DNA from: JBCBSS01 sp039819065
GTDB taxonomy: Bacteria > Bacteroidota > Bacteroidia > Cytophagales > Cyclobacteriaceae
Direction of reading: 5' to 3'
Length of the DNA: 48,375 nucleotides
Assembly: GCA_039819065.1 (NCBI GenBank)
Contig: JBCBSS010000046.1
Span: 1-48,375, forward strand
The position numbers were made by a program, and so were the translations under genes. Position 1 is the stretch's first letter, and every line of letters starts with the position of its first letter. The notes beneath the pieces are model-generated. The model did no database searches. It saw nothing but the letters and a program-made list of their open reading frames with translations, and was not told where the DNA came from. Positions 43,408 through 48,375 of the stretch are shown here, in pieces.

Positions 43408-46400
43408 ATGTATCTAATATTTGATACTGAGACCACCGGTTTACCTAAGAACTACAATGCTCCTATTACCGATCTTGATAACTGGCCAAGGGTAGTACAA
43501 TTGGCCTGGCAGTTGCACGATAGTTCAGGAAAACTGCTCAATCAGGGGAACCACATAGTCAAGCCGGAAGGATTTACCATTCCTTATAATTCAGAAAAGG
43601 TGCATGGTATTTCTACCCAAATGGCACTCGAACAAGGAAAGCCGCTGGTAGAGGTACTGGAAATATTTGCCAAAGATATAGACCGGGCGGAAGTGCTCGT
43701 TGGTCACAACATTGAATTTGATATCAATATCATGGGGGCGGAATACATCCGTGGTCAAGTTGGTAGCAAATTGATGGATACACAGTCTCTGGATACTAAA
43801 GATGAGTCAACAGAATACTGTGCCATCCCTGGAGGTAAAGGAGGAAAATTCAAATGGCCTACGCTAACGGAGCTTCACCAAAAGCTTTTTGGAAAAGGGT
43901 TTGGCGATGCCCACGATGCCGCATATGACGTTGATGCCACTGCTAAGTGTTTCTTTGGGCTGATCAAAGAAAAGGTAGTAAAACCTCACGATGGGCGTGC
44001 AGTGGCCGATATTACATACGAGGCACCAAAACTTGACGCTGCCAACTTTACCAAAAATGATAAGGGTAAGGGTAAAACGCTAGGCACTGAGAAAAAGGCT
44101 GCCAAGGATATTAAGGGGCCATTTTGCCATCTTCACGTGCATTCGCAATACTCTGTATTACAGGCTGTACCGAATATCAAGTCCATCGTTGCCAAGGCCA
44201 AAGAGCAGGAAATGCCAGCGGTGGCACTTACTGATCTCGGTAATATGTTTGGAATATTCCAATTTGTGCGTGAAGCAATCAAAAACGAAATCAAACCCAT
44301 CGTAGGTTGTGAATTCTTCATTGCTGAAGAACGCACAAAGCTAAAATTCACCAAAGACAATCCTGACAAGCGATTCAATCAGTTACTTCTAGCAAAGAAT
44401 AAAAACGGCTATCATAATCTAGCCAAGCTCAGTTCTATCGCCTACACTGAAGGGCTGTATGGTATATACCCTAGAATTGACAAAGAACTGGTCAAGCAAT
44501 ATTCGGGTGATGTAATTGCCCTGACTGGAGGGTTGAGTGGCGAGGTTCCTAACTTAATTCTAAATATAGGGGAGCACCAAGCAGAAGAGGCTTTTCAATG
44601 GTGGTTGGAAATATTTAAAGATGATTTCTATGTACAGCTTCAAAGACATGGGTTGGAGGAAGAAGAAAGGGTCAATGAAGTATTGTTGAGATTTGCTGAG
44701 AAATATGGCGTCAAAGCTATTGCTGCCAACGATGTTTATTACCTGGACAAAAAGGACGCAGAGGCGCATGACGTACTGCTCTGTGTAAAAGAAGGTGAGT
44801 TCAAATCTACTCCCAAAGGCAGGGGGCGAGGCTTTAGATACGGTTTCCCCAACGATGAGTATTATTTCAAACCTCAGGATGAAATGAAAAAGCTCTTTGG
44901 CGATGTGGCAGAGGCTGTTGAGAATATTGAAGGGTTGATAGAAAAAATAGAGAGTTATGAGTTGGAAAGGGATGTACTGCTACCAAAGTTCGACATTCCT
45001 TCAGAGTTTGAAACAGAAGATGACTTTCTAAAACACCTAACCTACGAGGGTGCCAAAAAAAGGTATGAAGAAATTACGCCTGACATTAAGGAAAGGCTTG
45101 ATTTTGAACTGGAGACCATCAAGAACACTGGCTACCCCGGTTATTTCCTGATTGTACAGGACTTCACTTCCAAAGCCCGAGATATGGGGGTTTCGGTAGG
45201 GCCAGGCAGGGGTTCGGCGGCAGGTTCAGCAGTGGCATACTGTATTGGGATTACTAACGTAGATCCAATAGCCTATGACCTTCTATTTGAGAGATTCCTG
45301 AATCCGGATAGGGTGTCCTTACCCGATATTGATATCGATTTTGATGATGCGGGGAGGGAAAAAGTAATCAATTATGTAATTGATAAATATGGTAAGAACC
45401 AGGTAGCCCAGATCATCACTTATGGTACCATGGCTGCCAAATCATCGATCAGGGATGCGGCTAGGGTGATGGAACTACCGCTGATTGAAGCCAACGATCT
45501 CGCTAAGCTCGTCCCGGAAAGGCCTGGCACCACACTCAGCAAGGCCTTTAAAGAGGTAAAAGAATTAGAAGATGCTAAAAAAGGAGCTGACTTAAAGGCC
45601 CAAGTTATTAACCAGGCCACCGTTTTGGAAGGCTCGGTAAGAAGTACCGGTACGCACGCTTGTGGTATTATCATCACTCCTGATGATATGACCAAGTTCA
45701 TACCTGTCTCTACCTCCAAAGATTCTGACATGCTGGTCACGCAATTCGATAACAGTGTGATCGAAAATGCGGGCATGTTGAAGATGGACTTTCTCGGGTT
45801 GAAGACCCTGACTATCATCAAAACGGCTTTGGTCAATATCAAAAAGCGGCATGGGGTCGAGATCGACATAGAAGCCGTTCCCTTGGATGACCAAAAGACC
45901 TACGAGCTATATCAGCGTGGCGAAACGAATGGTACTTTCCAGTTTGAGTCTCCTGGGATGCAGAAACACTTGAGGGCATTAAAGCCAGATAAGTTTGAAG
46001 ACCTCATTGCCATGAACGCCTTGTATCGACCGGGGCCGATGGAGTACATTCCGAACTTCGTAGCGCGTAAGCACGGTAAAGAAGACATCGCTTATGATGT
46101 TCCGGAGATGGAGGAGTACCTGGCTGAAACGTACGGAATCACCGTCTATCAGGAGCAAGTAATGTTGCTTTCTCAAAAGCTGGCAGGATTCTCCAAGGGT
46201 GATGCCGATGTACTGCGTAAGGCGATGGGTAAAAAGATATTCGCCTTACTGGAAAAACTGAAGCCCAAGTTTCAGGAAGGTTGTCAGACCAATGGTATAC
46301 CTAATGAGAAGTCGGAGAAAATCTGGAAAGATTGGGAGGCTTTTGCTGCTTATGCATTTAACAAGTCCCACTCCACCTGTTACTCGCTGGTCGCCTATCA

Positions 46401-47595
46401 TACCGCTTATCTCAAAGCGCACTACCCTGCTGAGTATATGGCCGCTGTACTTACTCACAATGAGAGTAACATCGAGAAAGTCACGTTCTTCATGGAAGAA
46501 TGTAAGAACCAGAATATCAAAGTATTGGGGCCACATGTTAACGAATCGGAAGTAGATTTTACCGTAAATGAGAATGGAGAGATACGTTTCGGTTTGGGTG
46601 CCATCAAAGGAGCAGGTGAAGCAGCGGTAGAAGCCATAATAGAAGAACGCCATGAAGCTGGTGCATTTAATGACATATTCGAATTCGCTGAAAGGGTGAA
46701 TTTGAGAACGGTCAACAAGAAAACATTCGAATGTCTCGCCATGTCCGGTGCTTTTGATTGCTTTGAAGACTATCATCGCCGTCAATACCTTCATGCAGAA
46801 GAGGGTGATAGCACATTGATAGAAAAGGTGATCAAATATGCGAACAAGCTACAATTGGAAACTGAAAGCGCGCAGGCTTCACTCTTTGGTGGCAGCTCTG
46901 GTGTAGATGTGCCTAAGCCCAAAGTCAATCCTATTGAGCCATTCGGGGATATCGAAAAGCTGAACATCGAAAAGGAAGTGGTTGGGCTCTACATTTCGGG
47001 ACATCCACTAGATGACTTCCAATTTGAAATAGAGAACTTCTGCAATACCGAGCTTAATCAACTCAATAACCTGGAGAGCTTGAATGGTAAGGAAATCCGC
47101 CTTGCGGGTTCTGTATCCGACTTTTCCCACCGGACTACAAAAACGGGTAAACCATTCGGCACCATGACACTTGAAGATTACAATGGTTCTTTCACCTTTT
47201 TCCTATTTGGTGAGGATTACCTGAAGTTCAAGGAGTACATGATGAAAGGTTGGTTCCTCTACATCACAGGTAGGGTGGCTGAACAGCGATGGGGCAATAA
47301 TCGACTAGAATTTAAAATAGCCAATATAGAATTACTTAACGACCTAAGGGACAAGAAGAGCAAAGGGTTATTGATCAGTATCAGGTTGAATGAGATCAAC
47401 CAAGAACTTATCGGTAAGATCGAAATGCTATGCGAGGAACATAAAGGAGAATGCCCCCTGAAAGTGAACGTAGTAGATACAGAAGCCAATATCGCGGTTG
47501 AGCTAATGTCAAGAAAATACAAGATCAACCCGAGCAATGCAATGATCGATAACATCCAAAAACTGCAAGAAGTAGAGTATAAAGTGCTGGTTTAG
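43408..47595 (+). CDS. dnaE: DNA polymerase III alpha subunit with N-terminal exonuclease domain
   Basis: This is a 1395-residue replicative polymerase. Residues 1-190 are a DEDDh 3'-5' exonuclease (Asp6 and Glu8 in FDTETTG, the Asp in GHNIEFD and the HD pair in DAHDAAYDVD). A PHP domain follows (about 235-430, HLHVHSQYS). The polymerase core contains the PDIDIDFDD motif with Asp640, Asp642 and Asp644, and a helix-hairpin-helix part follows. The beta-clamp motif QASLF begins at Gln1156. An OB domain (about 1230-1310) and a C-terminal domain complete the chain. It carries its own proofreading, a form I recall from Bacteroidota. Confidence 0.96.
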   Translation: MYLIFDTETTGLPKNYNAPITDLDNWPRVVQLAWQLHDSSGKLLNQGNHIVKPEGFTIPYNSEKVHGISTQMALEQGKPLVEVLEIFAKDIDRAEVLVGHNIEFDINIMGAEYIRGQVGSKLMDTQSLDTKDESTEYCAIPGGKGGKFKWPTLTELHQKLFGKGFGDAHDAAYDVDATAKCFFGLIKEKVVKPHDGRAVADITYEAPKLDAANFTKNDKGKGKTLGTEKKAAKDIKGPFCHLHVHSQYSVLQAVPNIKSIVAKAKEQEMPAVALTDLGNMFGIFQFVREAIKNEIKPIVGCEFFIAEERTKLKFTKDNPDKRFNQLLLAKNKNGYHNLAKLSSIAYTEGLYGIYPRIDKELVKQYSGDVIALTGGLSGEVPNLILNIGEHQAEEAFQWWLEIFKDDFYVQLQRHGLEEEERVNEVLLRFAEKYGVKAIAANDVYYLDKKDAEAHDVLLCVKEGEFKSTPKGRGRGFRYGFPNDEYYFKPQDEMKKLFGDVAEAVENIEGLIEKIESYELERDVLLPKFDIPSEFETEDDFLKHLTYEGAKKRYEEITPDIKERLDFELETIKNTGYPGYFLIVQDFTSKARDMGVSVGPGRGSAAGSAVAYCIGITNVDPIAYDLLFERFLNPDRVSLPDIDIDFDDAGREKVINYVIDKYGKNQVAQIITYGTMAAKSSIRDAARVMELPLIEANDLAKLVPERPGTTLSKAFKEVKELEDAKKGADLKAQVINQATVLEGSVRSTGTHACGIIITPDDMTKFIPVSTSKDSDMLVTQFDNSVIENAGMLKMDFLGLKTLTIIKTALVNIKKRHGVEIDIEAVPLDDQKTYELYQRGETNGTFQFESPGMQKHLRALKPDKFEDLIAMNALYRPGPMEYIPNFVARKHGKEDIAYDVPEMEEYLAETYGITVYQEQVMLLSQKLAGFSKGDADVLRKAMGKKIFALLEKLKPKFQEGCQTNGIPNEKSEKIWKDWEAFAAYAFNKSHSTCYSLVAYHTAYLKAHYPAEYMAAVLTHNESNIEKVTFFMEECKNQNIKVLGPHVNESEVDFTVNENGEIRFGLGAIKGAGEAAVEAIIEERHEAGAFNDIFEFAERVNLRTVNKKTFECLAMSGAFDCFEDYHRRQYLHAEEGDSTLIEKVIKYANKLQLETESAQASLFGGSSGVDVPKPKVNPIEPFGDIEKLNIEKEVVGLYISGHPLDDFQFEIENFCNTELNQLNNLESLNGKEIRLAGSVSDFSHRTTKTGKPFGTMTLEDYNGSFTFFLFGEDYLKFKEYMMKGWFLYITGRVAEQRWGNNRLEFKIANIELLNDLRDKKSKGLLISIRLNEINQELIGKIEMLCEEHKGECPLKVNVVDTEANIAVELMSRKYKINPSNAMIDNIQKLQEVEYKVLV

Positions 47596-47754
47596 AAGCT
47601 GATAATGGTATTCGTAACGTCAATTGGAAATGTCAGGGTCAGTACAATTGAGAGCTTTAAATAACCGTATATTTCAATAGTAGGAACAAAATATTTTTTA
47701 ACTTCGTTGGTTCATTGATGTCGGATATGAATTACAATTTTAAATACTAATAAA

Positions 47755-48078
47755 ATGAGCAAGACAGTAGAAATCACTGATACAAACTTCGAGGAGGTTA
47801 TAAATTCAGAAAAACCAGTTTTGGTTGACTTTTGGGCTGAGTGGTGTGGTCCTTGTAAAATGATTGGTCCTGTTGTTGAAGAATTAGCAACTGACTATGA
47901 TGGTAAAGCGGTAATCGCTAAAGTTAACGTTGACGAGAATCCTAACGTATCTGCCAAATTCGGTATCAGAAGCATTCCAACGCTTTTGGTATTCAAAGGT
48001 GGTGAAATCGTCGACAAACAAGTTGGCGCTGTACCTAAAGGAGTTTTATCACAAAAGCTTGATGCACAGATTGCATAA
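47755..48078 (+). CDS. trxA: Thioredoxin
   Basis: This 107-residue thioredoxin has the active site WCGPC with Cys31 and Cys34, the buried Asp in VLVDFWAEWCGPC and the cis-proline loop SIPTLLVF. It reduces disulfides in the cytoplasm using thioredoxin reductase. A TAACTTCG box at 47699-47706 may be its -7 element. The gene is followed by a strong terminator. It is a single gene next to the modified-peptide gene, which reads the other way. Confidence 0.97.
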   Translation: MSKTVEITDTNFEEVINSEKPVLVDFWAEWCGPCKMIGPVVEELATDYDGKAVIAKVNVDENPNVSAKFGIRSIPTLLVFKGGEIVDKQVGAVPKGVLSQKLDAQIA

Positions 48079-48110
48079 TCAATTTTATTGATATAAATCC
48101 AGAGTAAGAA

Positions 48111-48140
48111 ACCCCATCAAATGATGGGGTTTTTTGTTTT
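48111..48140 (+). terminator. Intrinsic terminator of trxA
   Basis: Perfect 9-bp arms ACCCCATCA (48111-48119) and TGATGGGGT (48122-48130) with a two-base gap are followed by TTTTTTG and more T. It lies 33 bases after the trxA stop. Confidence 0.9.
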
Positions 48141-48198
48141 TAACTTTACCCTCCCTATGCAGCATAGCATAGTTCGGTGTTCCATCATCAAACCGTTA

Positions 48199-48366
48199 TT
48201 AGTATTGGCAACAATCAGGGAACGGTACGAACGCCTCAGATGAATTACAAGTACCGCATCCTGATATAAGCGTTCCTCCCTTAGCTGTTTTCTCAGCCTC
48301 TGGGTCTAAGGCAGTTACGAAACTTTTTACTTTGAGGTCTTCGATTTTCATTTTTGTCTTTTTCAT
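48199..48366 (-). CDS. RiPP precursor peptide, probable class I lanthipeptide (pinensin-like)
   Basis: This short gene encodes 55 residues, with ATG at 48366-48364 and TAA at 48201-48199. The leader (1-31) starts MKKTKMKIEDLKVK, contains SFVTALDPEAEKTAKGG and ends with Gly30-Gly31, a usual site of leader removal. The core (32-55) has Thr32, Ser35, Cys37, Thr39, Cys40, Ser42, Ser43 and a final Cys52-Cys53 pair before Gln-Tyr. Four Cys and five Ser/Thr could form up to four thioether rings. The leader pattern (SFVT-L...T-KGG) is the one I recall for Bacteroidota class I lanthipeptides and related Gly-Gly peptides. Modification and export genes would be beyond the right edge. Other RiPP classes remain possible. 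Confidence 0.8.
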   Translation of the reverse strand: MKKTKMKIEDLKVKSFVTALDPEAEKTAKGGTLISGCGTCNSSEAFVPFPDCCQY

Positions 48367-48375
48367 GGCTTGAAT

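Overview
The window reads as chromosomal DNA of a member of Bacteroidota, most likely Cytophagales (inference). The support is a type IX secretion C-terminal domain (YPNPF), a DnaE with an N-terminal proofreading exonuclease, MacB/FtsX-type permeases, DUF3667 and MORN-type proteins, LytS/LytTR signalling pairs, Bacteroidota -7 boxes of the TAnnTTTG type, weak Shine-Dalgarno use and AT-rich spacers. No prophage, CRISPR array, complete insertion sequence or rRNA operon is visible.

Layout. 1-7.7 kb: tRNA-Glu, gapA, a palindromic repeat, a metalloprotease and an erythromycin-esterase fusion protein in one operon, a YebC regulator, an EamA transporter and a carotenoid-pathway membrane protein. 7.7-10.7 kb: a membrane protein, LytS-type kinase and LytTR regulator operon, then two REP-like hairpins. 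10.7-17.2 kb: a cytoplasmic HtrA-like protease, an M1-like peptidase, apt, an OsmC/nuclease/gamma-carbonic-anhydrase operon and a beta-barrel candidate. 17.2-23.8 kb: a palindromic element, DUF3667, and the guaA - substrate-binding protein - hemL operon. 23.8-31.5 kb: a DUF3352/MORN protein, a large Asp-box propeller protein with a T9SS signal, and an FtsX permease with two palindromes in front of it. 32.1-36.8 kb: a four-gene signalling locus. 36.9-43.3 kb: a small protein, tRNA-Cys, rpsA, a TolC/ABC-ATPase operon with paired operator-like sites, and a nucleoid-associated protein. 43.4-48.4 kb: dnaE, trxA and, at the window edge on the minus strand, a short gene for a ribosomally made, modified peptide precursor.

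The two most interesting places are these. (1) At 48199-48366 a 55-residue peptide has a leader ending in Gly-Gly and a Cys/Ser/Thr-rich core of the kind I recall for Bacteroidota class I lanthipeptides (pinensin-like); its maturation genes would lie outside the window. (2) At 32.1-36.8 kb an exported protein made of about nine 34-residue SDYY repeats precedes an intact LytS-type kinase, a second kinase-like protein that has lost the phospho-acceptor His and the N-box Asn, and a LytTR regulator. A LytTR-type direct repeat lies 82 bp before the repeat-protein gene, suggesting that the regulator controls it.

Most other genes are ordinary housekeeping functions: glycolysis, purine salvage and GMP synthesis, tetrapyrrole synthesis, translation, replication and redox. 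Several spacers hold long inverted repeats that look like bidirectional terminators or dispersed palindromic elements.
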